64,000 bases of DNA. Source: Microbulbifer elongatus. Lineage in GTDB: Bacteria > Pseudomonadota > Gammaproteobacteria > Pseudomonadales > Cellvibrionaceae. The DNA is taken from NCBI RefSeq assembly GCF_020524885.1, contig NZ_JAIVKJ010000001.1, positions 1,672,861 through 1,736,860 on the forward strand, in the 5' to 3' direction. The notes under the pieces are model-generated. The model was given only the letters and a program-made list of their open reading frames with translations. It had not been told where the DNA came from and did not search any database. Within the stretch, counting starts at the first letter, position 1. The number at the start of each line of letters is the position of its first letter. Below, in pieces: positions 49,437-58,628 of this stretch. The translations under genes and the position numbers were made by a program.

Positions 49437-52160
49437 TCAGAACTTGTACTGAGCGCTCAGCGCGAAGGACTGACCCGGCTTCTCTTCAAACACGATCACA
49501 TCGGCGCGCTCAATCTCAATCGCCTCATCCAACAAGTTCTGCATCTTGGCTTTAATGGTAATTTCCTCGGTCGGGTACCAGGAATACGTCAGATCCAGAG
49601 AGTGGAATGGGAGCTCGTACGCATCTGGCGCACCATTGCGGCCGGCAAGGTACAGGCGATCACCGAAGACGTTGTAGCCAAGAGTCGCTGAATGCGCCCC
49701 ATCCGGGGAGTCAAAACCAACCAGCATGTTCACGACATACTCAGAGGCGCCAGACATATCACGCACCGGGTTAGTTGGCGCATCCGCTTCAGTGCCCGCT
49801 ACCAGTTCAGTCTCCTGAAAGGTCAGGTTGCTCTGCACAAAGAAGCTGTCCATGAACTCACCCATGAAACCGAGCCCCTTCAGCGCTTCGATTTCAATAC
49901 CGGTAATCTCACCGGATTCCGCATTAATAATTTCGCGGGCAGTGTTGGTATCACTGGAGGCCAGCTCGAAAAATTCGATCGGATCCATGATGTCCTTGTA
50001 GTACGCCGACACAGTCAGGCTGTCCCCACTGTCAAAGTACCATTCACCGCGAACATCGAAATTGGTGATTTCAGACGGGCGTGCGTTGGGGTTACCCTTG
50101 ATCTGCTCATCCGTAATCGGATCGATATAGATTGCGTCAGTAATCTCACGCAGGTCCGGACGCACAGCGGTTTTACTCGCACCGAAACGCAGCTGGAAAG
50201 TTTCCGCCCACAAAGACCCCATGTAGGTCAGGGACAGAGACGGGTAAACCGCGTCATCCGTGTAGGTCGCGTCCATCAGCTCGTCGGCATCGGTGGTAAT
50301 TTGCGGATCATCCAGAGTATATCCGTAGGGGTTCCAATCCAGTGCGACCTGGTTGTACTCCTCCCAACGGGCACCGGCAGACATACGCCAGGTCTCATTC
50401 AGGGTCCAGTCCACCTTACCGAAAGCCGCATCGGTCAGCGTTGCTGCAATGTAGCTCTGGTTGTTTGCGCCAGCGCGGTCGAACACATAGTTGTTGTCCG
50501 GATTAGCTACCTGTTCATCACCGAATACTTCATCCAGGCTTCCACCCAGGCTGCCGGCGTCAACCACAGACAGAGCCCCGAGTCGGAATTCAGTCTGCTT
50601 GTAGGTACGTGCCTTTTCTGTGCGCGCAAAACCGCCACTTAGCTCGAGTGTAGAGCTTGAGAACTCAAGCGGAAGTGTAGAACTCCAACCGTAATTGATT
50701 ACCTGGTCTTCAAGCTCGGTAAAACGGAAGCCGGAGCTGTTAACGCCAGTGCTTACGCTGGACGCAAGGGTTTCGCCCTGCGCATTGGTCACGGTATCAG
50801 CGTTAACTGTCACCTCATTCGGAATATCGGTCTGCGCGGTAGCGTCAGAGTAGAACCAGTCAATGGTCAGCTCTTCGGGCGCCCAGTTCAGCAGACCACC
50901 CGGAATCAGTGCTTTGGTGGCAGGACCAACGGAATGGCTACCCTTGGCCTGGTTCACCAGCAGGTCACGTTCTTCGTATTTAATCGTGTACTCACGGAAG
51001 CCGCGGCCATCGGACACCTGACGGTTTTCGTTGAAGAAATCGCGCACAGAGGTATCGTCATCGGTGTTGCGCAAATACAGGCTGGTCAGGAAGACTTCCT
51101 GTTCATCCGCAAAACGAATCCCAACGTTTACGTTACCGCTCAAGTCGACAGAATACGTAGAGGTATTTTCAATATCCACGACCTCTTCCGGCAAGCCGTA
51201 AGAGCGCTTGGTCGTTTCCTCTTCACGCCAGCGGTTTTTGTAGGATCCGCCAGCCAGGAAACCAATCTCCCAGTCATCACTGATGTAAAAGCGGTTACCC
51301 ACGCTGCCTTTTACATCCATGTCAGGGTTACTGGAGTCCTCTTCAATCGCAATATCACGATTGAGGTTCAGGGCCAGCTCGCGGTTCAGCTGTTGTGCTG
51401 CTGCGATTGCTTCAGAAGCGGACCCATACTCATTCCCTTCCTGCTCCAGGACTTTGCGAATATCCTGAACACCAAGACGGCCCTTGAAACGCTGCAGCGC
51501 TTGCTGGAGCTCCACAGGCAGCGCGCGGGTGCCATCATCTGTACCGAAGTTGTCGTCGCCACCGCCGCTGTAGGACAGTACGTCACCGTCCGTTTCGGAG
51601 TTCATACCGCTGCCAATCTCGATGGAGTATGTCAGCGCGTCGGGGATACCCTTGGTACGAATATTTACGTTACCGCCACCAAAGGTGGCCGCCTGATCGG
51701 CGGAATAGGACTTCTGTACCGCGAGGGAGTCCACGACAGAAGTCGGGAAAATATCCAGCGGAATTACGTTTCGGGTCAGATCCGGTGATGGCACGGTAGC
51801 GCCATTCAAGGTAGTGCTGGAATAGCGCTCACCAAGGCCGCGCACATAGACAAACTTATCGCTGACCAGCGACAAACCAGACACACGGCGCAGTGCCGCG
51901 GCAACGGTGGAGTCCCCTACCCGGCCAATCATTTCGGAACCGAGGAAATCGGTTACCACTTCCTCTTCCAGACGCTCGCTGACCAGCATTTCTGCAGAGT
52001 CCTTCAGGCGCCCTTGAACCATGACTTCTTCAAGCTGCTGAGCCTGTGGGCCAGCAATAGTATCCATTTCTACCTGCGCAAATGCGTTAGGAGCAATGAC
52101 TGAGGCCGTGGCGATAGCCAATACCAGCGGCGCTCTCTGAAACTTTTCGTTCTTTTTCAT
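49437..52160 (-). CDS. TonB-dependent receptor paired with lipoprotein
   Basis: This 907-residue outer-membrane receptor has a signal peptide (residues 1-28), a short TonB-box-like region (LEEVMVQGR), a plug domain with SDKFVYVRGLGERYSS and LNGATVPSPDLTRNVIPLDI (about residues 80-170), and a barrel ending in Phe (SAQYKF). It has no extra N-terminal signalling domain. It is the second gene after a lipoprotein with repetitive beta structure, separated by 110 bases that contain a hairpin. Substrate not recognised. Confidence 0.9.
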   Translation of the reverse strand: MKKNEKFQRAPLVLAIATASVIAPNAFAQVEMDTIAGPQAQQLEEVMVQGRLKDSAEMLVSERLEEEVVTDFLGSEMIGRVGDSTVAAALRRVSGLSLVSDKFVYVRGLGERYSSTTLNGATVPSPDLTRNVIPLDIFPTSVVDSLAVQKSYSADQAATFGGGNVNIRTKGIPDALTYSIEIGSGMNSETDGDVLSYSGGGDDNFGTDDGTRALPVELQQALQRFKGRLGVQDIRKVLEQEGNEYGSASEAIAAAQQLNRELALNLNRDIAIEEDSSNPDMDVKGSVGNRFYISDDWEIGFLAGGSYKNRWREEETTKRSYGLPEEVVDIENTSTYSVDLSGNVNVGIRFADEQEVFLTSLYLRNTDDDTSVRDFFNENRQVSDGRGFREYTIKYEERDLLVNQAKGSHSVGPATKALIPGGLLNWAPEELTIDWFYSDATAQTDIPNEVTVNADTVTNAQGETLASSVSTGVNSSGFRFTELEDQVINYGWSSTLPLEFSSSTLELSGGFARTEKARTYKQTEFRLGALSVVDAGSLGGSLDEVFGDEQVANPDNNYVFDRAGANNQSYIAATLTDAAFGKVDWTLNETWRMSAGARWEEYNQVALDWNPYGYTLDDPQITTDADELMDATYTDDAVYPSLSLTYMGSLWAETFQLRFGASKTAVRPDLREITDAIYIDPITDEQIKGNPNARPSEITNFDVRGEWYFDSGDSLTVSAYYKDIMDPIEFFELASSDTNTAREIINAESGEITGIEIEALKGLGFMGEFMDSFFVQSNLTFQETELVAGTEADAPTNPVRDMSGASEYVVNMLVGFDSPDGAHSATLGYNVFGDRLYLAGRNGAPDAYELPFHSLDLTYSWYPTEEITIKAKMQNLLDEAIEIERADVIVFEEKPGQSFALSAQYKF

Positions 52161-52200
52161 TCCCCAGGCCTCTTATCGTTCCTGAACTCAAAATCAAACA

Positions 52201-52233
52201 GGGCGCCGGCTCCAGGTTGTGAAGGCGGCGCCC
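52201..52233. repeat. Hairpin between the lipoprotein and receptor genes
   Basis: GGGCGCCG (52201-52208) and CGGCGCCC (52226-52233) can pair around a 17-base loop. With no T-run it looks more like an mRNA-stabilising or attenuating element than a full terminator. Confidence 0.45.
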
Positions 52234-52270
52234 TTCAGGTCAGAAGTCAAACCCCTGACCAGTCAAGCAC

Positions 52271-53932
52271 TTACTGCTGTTCAAACCACAGCGGCTGAGC
52301 GCGGCTGCCGTCGTGAAGACCGTAGGTCCAACCAACAGTCCAGTCAGTGTCACCCGCGCTCAGGGCACCCAGGTAAGCGCGTTCGATCGAGGAAATCCCC
52401 ACTGCCGCGTCATTCACCATCATGCTGGCAGTGTCGATAGAGAACACAGACAGTGGGCCTTCGAGCAGCTGCAGGCCGGTGTCGACAGCAGCTGTTGGGT
52501 TCAGGGCAGCATCAGCCGGAACATTGGCGAAAAGGTTTCCGTTGGCAGTAGCCCAGGTTTCCAGATCATCTGCACCGATCGGACCACCCTTGGTCTTGTC
52601 AGCACAAGCGAAGATGTTGGAAGTAATGGCGGCTTCGGTGCCCGCCTCCAGAGCAGCGATAGTTTCAGCGCTTTCAACACGCAGACAGTAGTTGCTGCCT
52701 TCCGCACCGTTTTCGTCTGCTGCGAAAGAACCGATAACCATGGAGTTAGTGATCATCGGGAAGATACCTTCCCTAAAGCGCCAGCCAGCGCCCGGGTCGT
52801 GAGTACCTTCAGACTGGGCAGAGATGATGCAGGTCAAGCCATCAATTACCGGGCGACTGTTCAGGCCGGCATCGATCAGCGCAGTGTAATCGTTAGTGTC
52901 TTTATAGGAGCCAATACCGTCTGATTCGATACAGTGGTTACCATCGGTTTCACTCTGGATTACCAGGGCGTTAGTAATGGAGCCGCTCCAACCTTCGTCG
53001 ATGTCAATGGAGTCATCACGAACGTACATGGCCAGATAGTTTTCGAAACTGACTGCACCACCGAACATTTCGATGCCGTCGTCGTAAGTTGAGTAAACCT
53101 GGAGATTCTTAACGATGGTGCCAGCTCCTACAGAGCTGAAAGTAATACCGTTCAGTTCATCGCCGTTAGCAACTTCCGCACCGGTATGCTTAACGCGAAC
53201 ATATTCCAGGTGACCGGAGCTATCGTCATTGTTGTCACCACCGTAATTGGACTGATCTTTGCCAGCCGCGCCTTCAGCCAGCACGTGACACTCTGAGGTT
53301 TTCATTTCAGCGTCGTAGGCACACTTGTTGGTGATACCGAAGCCGTTGATAACCATACCGCCCCACTGCTGAACGTCTTCAGGACCTACGGTACCTTCTA
53401 CGTCAGACAGGGAAGTGAAAGTGATCGGGTCTTGAGCGGTGCCTACAGCGTTCAGCTGAGAACCACGGTTTACAACCATGAACTTGGTGCTGTTAGGGAA
53501 CGCAACCGTTGCGCCGGCCTGTACAGTCAGTTTCGCACCGTCACCACCCTCAGCGATGCCAGCAGCACCCATAGTGGTGTCGTCGTCGTAGTTGTTGCCT
53601 ACGAACAGGCTGCCTTCAAAAATGTGAGAGCCACCGTTATCCAGCTTGGAGATCACCAGGTCAACAGTCAGCGGGTTACCGGAGTCAACGAATGCAGCGT
53701 TGTATGTACAGTTTCCAGTAGCAGAGTCGAACGCACCCTGCTTAACGGAACCGGCTTTTTCGTAGGAAGCACAAGGGTTGTTGGTGCTGCCCCCGTTACC
53801 ACCGTCGGTGCCGCCGTTGTTTACGGAATTGTCATTATTTTCCGGAGCAATGTTGATACCACCGCTGTCACAACCAGCCAGTACCGCAGAAATCGCCGCC
53901 GCCAGTAGCAGCTTGTTGGATGCAAGTTTCAT
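52271..53932 (-). CDS. Lipoprotein with beta-helix-like repeats, partner of TonB-dependent receptor
   Basis: This 553-residue protein has a lipobox with Cys21 (SAVLAGC), then an Asn/Gly/Ser-rich linker (about residues 22-55). The rest has repeating short hydrophobic strands with Gly, Asp and Asn turns, such as LTVQAGATVAFPNSTKF and ITFSSVGAGTIVKNLQVYS, suggestive of a right-handed parallel beta-helix. No catalytic motif is recognised. The ATG at 53932 follows an AGGGGGAT ribosome-binding site; a longer start at 53947 is less likely. It is the first gene of a two-gene unit with the receptor, which suggests surface capture of a ligand for import. Confidence 0.75.
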   Translation of the reverse strand: MKLASNKLLLAAAISAVLAGCDSGGINIAPENNDNSVNNGGTDGGNGGSTNNPCASYEKAGSVKQGAFDSATGNCTYNAAFVDSGNPLTVDLVISKLDNGGSHIFEGSLFVGNNYDDDTTMGAAGIAEGGDGAKLTVQAGATVAFPNSTKFMVVNRGSQLNAVGTAQDPITFTSLSDVEGTVGPEDVQQWGGMVINGFGITNKCAYDAEMKTSECHVLAEGAAGKDQSNYGGDNNDDSSGHLEYVRVKHTGAEVANGDELNGITFSSVGAGTIVKNLQVYSTYDDGIEMFGGAVSFENYLAMYVRDDSIDIDEGWSGSITNALVIQSETDGNHCIESDGIGSYKDTNDYTALIDAGLNSRPVIDGLTCIISAQSEGTHDPGAGWRFREGIFPMITNSMVIGSFAADENGAEGSNYCLRVESAETIAALEAGTEAAITSNIFACADKTKGGPIGADDLETWATANGNLFANVPADAALNPTAAVDTGLQLLEGPLSVFSIDTASMMVNDAAVGISSIERAYLGALSAGDTDWTVGWTYGLHDGSRAQPLWFEQQ

Positions 53933-54008
53933 GGATCCCCCTAACAAGGATAAAGTGAATTAATCCGTGAGTAATTTTTTTAAGGCCAAAGCAATTTGGA
54001 CGAGGGGG

Positions 54009-54040
54009 ACTATAGGAACGGACTGTTGCGAAAATGTTAC
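54009..54040 (-). promoter_or_regulatory. Possible PhoB-type promoter of the lipoprotein/receptor unit
   Basis: On the minus strand GTAACAT and GCAACAG repeat with an 11-base period (54040-54023), followed after 8 bases by TATAGT (54014-54009). The spacing is that of PhoB-activated promoters, but the match to the PHO box is only partial. The rest of 53933-54224 is AT-rich and empty. Confidence 0.35.
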
Positions 54041-54224
54041 GAATAAAAGTCGCAGAGATGAAAACGAGAAAATTGATTCAAAAATAGAGAAGCGTGAAGT
54101 TTTTATTGCTTTTTTGTTTCGGCAATATTTCTTCTGCGCTGCAAATATATTGCTGTAATATTTCTGCGGGTTATTTTATAGGCAGATAGAATCGAGGTGG
54201 GATTACATCGGGTTACGTGGGCTC

Positions 54225-54779
54225 TTAATATTCGCCCAAAAGAAACTCTTCACCATTACTTTTAAGCCACATCTGGCACAGGCGAGCAGGAGGCTCTTGG
54301 GGCGGGCGTGGTTCAGCCCAGTCGATCAGTTGATAATAAACATCGCGGGACATGCGGCCATCCAAACCGTCACGCACTTCTATATAGGGTATCGGTTGCG
54401 GCGGGTCGCCAAAGGGCCGCAGCACCAGCGGGTGGGTGCTGTCGAGGGGAATTACATCACCGGTATTGGTGGTGAAAAGAATCTGGTCACCCTCACGGGC
54501 AGCCTGGGTGATCAGGAATGGAACATCTTCCACGCGAATTCGCCACTTCTCCACTGGGGTAACCAGGTAATAGTGGCGACCTTCCCGCTTGAGGATACTG
54601 GCAAACAGGTTTACCAGTGGCTGGCGCTTGATCTCGGTCCCTTCATGGATCCAGTGGCCATCGGCCTGAATCACCAGGTCCATGTCACCACAAAGGTCAG
54701 GATTCCATTTGGCCACCGGCGGGTGGCCACGGAATTCCTGCTGCAACTGCTCGAGTTGCTTGAAAAGCGGCTCAGCCAA
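54225..54779 (-). CDS. DUF1285 family protein
   Basis: This 184-residue protein matches the DUF1285 pattern: DMDLVIQADGHWIHEGTEI, then KREGRHYYLVTPVEKWRI and VEDVPFLI. Structures of this family suggest a ligand-binding beta fold of unknown role. A TTG start at 54779 overlaps the TetR gene by 8 bases; the frame is open upstream to 54881 but that part lies entirely within the TetR coding region. The overlap indicates coupling to the regulator. Confidence 0.8.
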   Translation of the reverse strand: MAEPLFKQLEQLQQEFRGHPPVAKWNPDLCGDMDLVIQADGHWIHEGTEIKRQPLVNLFASILKREGRHYYLVTPVEKWRIRVEDVPFLITQAAREGDQILFTTNTGDVIPLDSTHPLVLRPFGDPPQPIPYIEVRDGLDGRMSRDVYYQLIDWAEPRPPQEPPARLCQMWLKSNGEEFLLGEY

Positions 54780-55470
54780 AGCTGCTACCCGGGGTGGAGG
54801 ATGGCGTCTGAGGCTGTTCGCCAACCGATGAGGGGCCTGTGGCTCGGCGGCCTGACATGTCACCGATATGCACACCCACATCCATGATGAACTCCATCAA
54901 ACCTTCACGATCTTCGATGACATCGGCGAAGGACTTCGAGTGGTACAGCTCAACCGCCCCCTGCACCAGTGCCCAGTATGTGGAGTAGTAGTAATAGGCC
55001 GGCACCTTTTTAAGTACGCCCTGCTCCATACGACGTTCGAATACCCGGTTCAGGGCAGAAGCGTTGGAGTTTCTCAAGGCGTGTAGTTCGGCAATCATTT
55101 CCGGCGCCAAATTCAGCGCAATAATCTTTTCTTCCAGGCGCTGGAACAGGCGGTCGCGCGCTGGATCCGCCATGCGCGACTCAAAATAGGCCCGCGCTGG
55201 CGCGGTGATATCGCCCTGCTCTGCGGTGGCCACAGCACTCTTCAGGCGCTCGGTGAGGGACTTCTCGTAGTCCATCAGCAGGCGCATGTAGATTTCGGTT
55301 TTCGAGATGAAGTGCTTGTAGATGGTACCTTTACCGATATCTACCCGCTCAGCGATCTGCTCCACGGTGACCTTTTCTTCACCGTGCTCCAGGAGGAGCT
55401 CCAGTGCCGCATCCAGGATACGCTGCTCCCGCGCGCGAAAACGCTGAACCTTCTCTTTTGCCTTATCCAT
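54772..55470 (-). CDS. TetR-family transcriptional regulator
   Basis: This 232-residue protein has a TetR helix-turn-helix (about residues 14-60; recognition helix IGKGTIYKHF) and a helical ligand domain, with a disordered Ser/Gly/Pro tail at the C terminus. The ATG at 55470 (MDKAKEKVQRFRAREQ) is chosen; a frame open to 55521 would run through the palindrome upstream. The palindrome 44 bases upstream is close to those at the RND operon, so it may repress itself and perhaps cross-talk with the efflux repressor. Confidence 0.85.
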   Translation of the reverse strand: MDKAKEKVQRFRAREQRILDAALELLLEHGEEKVTVEQIAERVDIGKGTIYKHFISKTEIYMRLLMDYEKSLTERLKSAVATAEQGDITAPARAYFESRMADPARDRLFQRLEEKIIALNLAPEMIAELHALRNSNASALNRVFERRMEQGVLKKVPAYYYYSTYWALVQGAVELYHSKSFADVIEDREGLMEFIMDVGVHIGDMSGRRATGPSSVGEQPQTPSSTPGSSFG

Positions 55471-55513
55471 ACTTCCGACCCTAGCTGTCCGTGAATTTGT
55501 AGACTGAAATTGA

Positions 55514-55534
55514 CTATCCATTCATGAATGATAG
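55514..55534. promoter_or_regulatory. Operator-like palindrome upstream of the TetR gene
   Basis: A perfect 12-base palindrome CATTCATGAATG (55519-55530) is extended by CTAT and ATAG flanks with one bulged base. It differs by one base from each of the two sites in front of the RND efflux operon (19813-19824 and 19838-19849). Confidence 0.65.
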
Positions 55535-55944
55535 GCAATTCACCCGGATTGGAAAAGGAATTCCCGACCCTTACAAGGGACGCTGCGCCTAAATAACAAC
55601 CAAATAGGCGACAAATCGTCCGGTATGTGCGTGATTCTTCAAGAAGCCCCGGCCAAACGCCTTCCTTAGTTAGCCCACGGGGCCAGCCCCGGCCCCTCCA
55701 GTGGGCCCTTCCTCCCACTCGTCGTATCCCGTCTGAGCATAGCCCATGTACACCTAGCGCTTATCGCGCCAAACAACGCCCAATCTGTGGATCATCACGC
55801 AAAAAATTTTGCGTCCGATGTTATGTTTTTGCACCCAATAAATAAATACAGAGAGGTGCTGAGTCTCTTTTGATGACATCCACAAGCGGTTGCCCCTTTT
55901 ACAGCCGCTGAAATGAAACAACAACGAATAAAGAAAGATAGAAC
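55535..55944. promoter_or_regulatory. Control region of the secreted collagenase gene
   Basis: No gene is seen. It holds a palindrome, ACGCAAAA and TTTTGCGT two bases apart (55797-55814), and TTTTGCACCCAATAA (55827-55841), which matches 13 of 15 bases with the core of the palindrome in front of the neighbouring lipoprotein protease gene. A likely upstream activator or repressor region. Confidence 0.5.
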
Positions 55945-58482
55945 ATGAAAAATAATCAAATACTACGTCCATTGCACAGCCTGATCACAGTGCTGGCTGC
56001 AACACTACTCGGGGCCTCAATGCAGGTATATGCCGCGCCCGCTCCCGCTAACCCTTCTATCAGTACCGCAAATGACACTAAGGTCATCGCACCGGTAGAC
56101 CCCAGGTACAACCCTGAAGAACAGGTGCAGACATCTTCGCTCCAGCTGCAGACTTTCTCACTGATAACTGCTGAACTCACGTCTACCTGTGATGTAACCG
56201 GCTATGCCAACAACAGTGGCCAGGCACTGGTGGATCACATCCTGCAGTCGGAGGGCAGCTGTATCAATGACCTCTATGACGGTAACAACGACAGTTATGC
56301 GAGTTTTACCAATCAGAAAATGATCACTGTAGCCGACGCCGCTCGCCAGATGGCCACTGATTATTATGCTGCTGGTGGAGATTCCAGCATTAACAAGCTG
56401 TTCTATTTCCTGCGTACCGGCTACTACCTCGAGTACTACTATCCTGACAATGTGAGTTTTAACGGTAATGTACAGTCTGCCGTGGTCAGTGCGCTGGACG
56501 CATTCGTCGCCAACCCAGACTTCTACGCCTTATCGAGCAGCAATGGCAGTGCAACCGTCGACGCCATCGTTCTAATCGATAGTGCGGAAGAAAATGCCCG
56601 CTACCTGCCCGTCGTCAAGGAGTGGCTGCAGCGCTGGAACCCCCAGGCCGCGGCTGTTACCAGTCTGCGCGCGTCGGTCAACGGTATTTTCACAGTGCTG
56701 TTCCGCGGTCACTATTCCAGTGAATTTGTTACGGCCGCGGGGAGTGACACCCAGCTTATGCAACTATTGGGCAGCTTTGCCCGCTCTGACTGGATGCTGG
56801 ATACCGATGCCCAGTTCATGCAGGAAAACGCCGCCCGTGAACTAACACGCTTCCTTCAACACTCCTCAAGCCCGGCCTACAGCACGGTGGTTGCGGAGAC
56901 CCAGGGTATTCTCGATCAGTACAGTATGATGGGCACCGGCCGGGGTATCTGGATAGCGGCTGCAGGCAATGCGGACTATTACGGGGATTGCGCGGAGTTT
57001 GGTATCTGCGGATTCCAGGAAGAACTTAAGCAACAGATACTGGCCAACAACTACACCTGCAGCAGCACCCTGAAAATCCGCGCTCAGGATATGAACAGTG
57101 TTGAATTTGGAGATTCCTGCGACCAGCTGGCCGACCAGGAGACCTACTTCCACCAGTTGCTGAACACCAATTTCAACCCGGTTGCGGATGATCTCAACAC
57201 CGACCTGGAAGTTGTGGTTTTCGATGATTGGGAAGAGTACAACAGCTACGCCCCGCTCTTCTTCGGGATCAATACCAATAATGGGGGAATGTACCTGGAG
57301 GGTAACCCCGAAGTGAAGGGTAATCAGGCACGCTTTATTGCCCACGAAGCAGACTGGCTGCGCCCGGACTTTGAGGTGTGGAACCTGACCCACGAATATG
57401 TGCATTACCTGGACGGGCGCTATAACCTCTATGGCAACTTTGCCGATGCGCGCACCGGAAGCCACAAAACCGTATGGTGGATTGAAGGCCTCGCCGAGTA
57501 CATTTCCAAAAAGAACTACAACGATACCGCGATAGACATAGCGCGCACTGGCCAGTACAACCTGAGTGAAATCTTCGCCAACACGTACAACAGCGGGCAG
57601 GACCGGGTGTATCGCTGGGGCTACCTCGCGGTGCGCTTTATGTTCGAAAAACACCACAGCGAGGTTGTACAGATCCTGGCCTACCTGCGCGCAGGCAATT
57701 ACGACGGCTACCTTAACTACATCGACAACATTGGCAGCACCTATGACAGTGAATGGCAAAGCTGGCTGCTGCAGGTTGAGAGCACAACCGACGATGGAGG
57801 CAATAATGGCGGCGGCGACAACGAGCCGGGCCCGATTGCCAATAATCAGGAAATTACCGGTATCTCCGTAGAGTCCGCCGGAGACGATACGCTCTACTAC
57901 ATCGATGTTCCTGCCACGGCGGACCGCCTCAGTGTTGCTATCAGTGGCGGCATTGGTGATGCGGACCTATATCTGCGTCGCGGCAGTGAACCAACCGATA
58001 CCGAGTACCAGTGCCGCCCGTATATCGGTGGCAACATAGAAGTATGTGACGTGGAAAATCCACAGTCCGGCCGTTGGTATATTCGTCTCAAGGCTTATCA
58101 GGCCTTTTCAGGGGTTAACCTGCTTGCAAGTTACACCGAGGTGAGCACCCAAACCTGCAGCGGAACACCTGTTGATTACGGGAACCTGGAGCTCAATACG
58201 AGCACCTGTATTACTGACGGTAGTAGCATCAACTACTACTACACCTATATTCCCACTGGCACCAACACACTCACGGTTAATCTGTTTGGCGGAGATGGCA
58301 ACGGGGACCTCTATGTGAATGATGCCACCTGGGCAACAGGAAACGACTACGACCAGCGTTCCGTCAACGGCGGTAACAATGAAAGTATCACCATCAATAA
58401 CCCGGATAGCGGCTGGTACTACATCTCGGTACTTACCAGTGAAGGCTTCACAGGCGCCGGTATTGAGTTAATAGCCAACTAA
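55945..58482 (+). CDS. Secreted M9-family collagenase with two PPC domains
   Basis: This 845-residue metalloprotease has a signal peptide cut after Ala30 (VYA), an N-terminal M9 activator-like region (about residues 50-320), and a catalytic domain with H483-E-Y-V-H487 and a downstream glutamate, E514 (WWIEGLAEY). A Gly/Asn/Asp linker (about 613-630) leads to two PPC (pre-peptidase C-terminal) domains at about 635-725 and 740-845, which in other proteases bind substrate or are removed on maturation. It should cut collagen or gelatin outside the cell; export by the type II system of this window is an inference. The motif upstream is shared with the next two genes. Confidence 0.9.
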   Translation: MKNNQILRPLHSLITVLAATLLGASMQVYAAPAPANPSISTANDTKVIAPVDPRYNPEEQVQTSSLQLQTFSLITAELTSTCDVTGYANNSGQALVDHILQSEGSCINDLYDGNNDSYASFTNQKMITVADAARQMATDYYAAGGDSSINKLFYFLRTGYYLEYYYPDNVSFNGNVQSAVVSALDAFVANPDFYALSSSNGSATVDAIVLIDSAEENARYLPVVKEWLQRWNPQAAAVTSLRASVNGIFTVLFRGHYSSEFVTAAGSDTQLMQLLGSFARSDWMLDTDAQFMQENAARELTRFLQHSSSPAYSTVVAETQGILDQYSMMGTGRGIWIAAAGNADYYGDCAEFGICGFQEELKQQILANNYTCSSTLKIRAQDMNSVEFGDSCDQLADQETYFHQLLNTNFNPVADDLNTDLEVVVFDDWEEYNSYAPLFFGINTNNGGMYLEGNPEVKGNQARFIAHEADWLRPDFEVWNLTHEYVHYLDGRYNLYGNFADARTGSHKTVWWIEGLAEYISKKNYNDTAIDIARTGQYNLSEIFANTYNSGQDRVYRWGYLAVRFMFEKHHSEVVQILAYLRAGNYDGYLNYIDNIGSTYDSEWQSWLLQVESTTDDGGNNGGGDNEPGPIANNQEITGISVESAGDDTLYYIDVPATADRLSVAISGGIGDADLYLRRGSEPTDTEYQCRPYIGGNIEVCDVENPQSGRWYIRLKAYQAFSGVNLLASYTEVSTQTCSGTPVDYGNLELNTSTCITDGSSINYYYTYIPTGTNTLTVNLFGGDGNGDLYVNDATWATGNDYDQRSVNGGNNESITINNPDSGWYYISVLTSEGFTGAGIELIAN

Positions 58483-58509
58483 CCCTCCTCGATGTCCCGT
58501 CTAAATCGT

Positions 58510-58535
58510 ATCCCGGCCGTGAGGCCGGGATCTTC
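58510..58535 (+). terminator. Terminator-like hairpin after the collagenase gene
   Basis: ATCCCGGCC (58510-58518) and GGCCGGGAT (58523-58531) pair around a 4-base loop; only a short pyrimidine stretch follows. Confidence 0.6.
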
Positions 58536-58591
58536 ACACCATTTCCGCTCGTTGAAAAATCAGCATTCCCACTATCCCGCAATCCCGCACT

Positions 58592-58615
58592 TTGTTATTG
58601 TGCACACAATAACAA
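58592..58615. promoter_or_regulatory. Perfect palindrome upstream of the lipoprotein collagenase gene
   Basis: TTGTTATTGTG (58592-58602) and CACAATAACAA (58605-58615) are exact inverted copies separated by two bases. The site ends 13 bases before the ATG. The core TTGTGCACACAA recurs in altered form upstream of the secreted collagenase and the receptor genes, so it is a candidate operator of a shared regulator. Confidence 0.7.
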
Positions 58616-58628
58616 AAAGGGGAGACCG

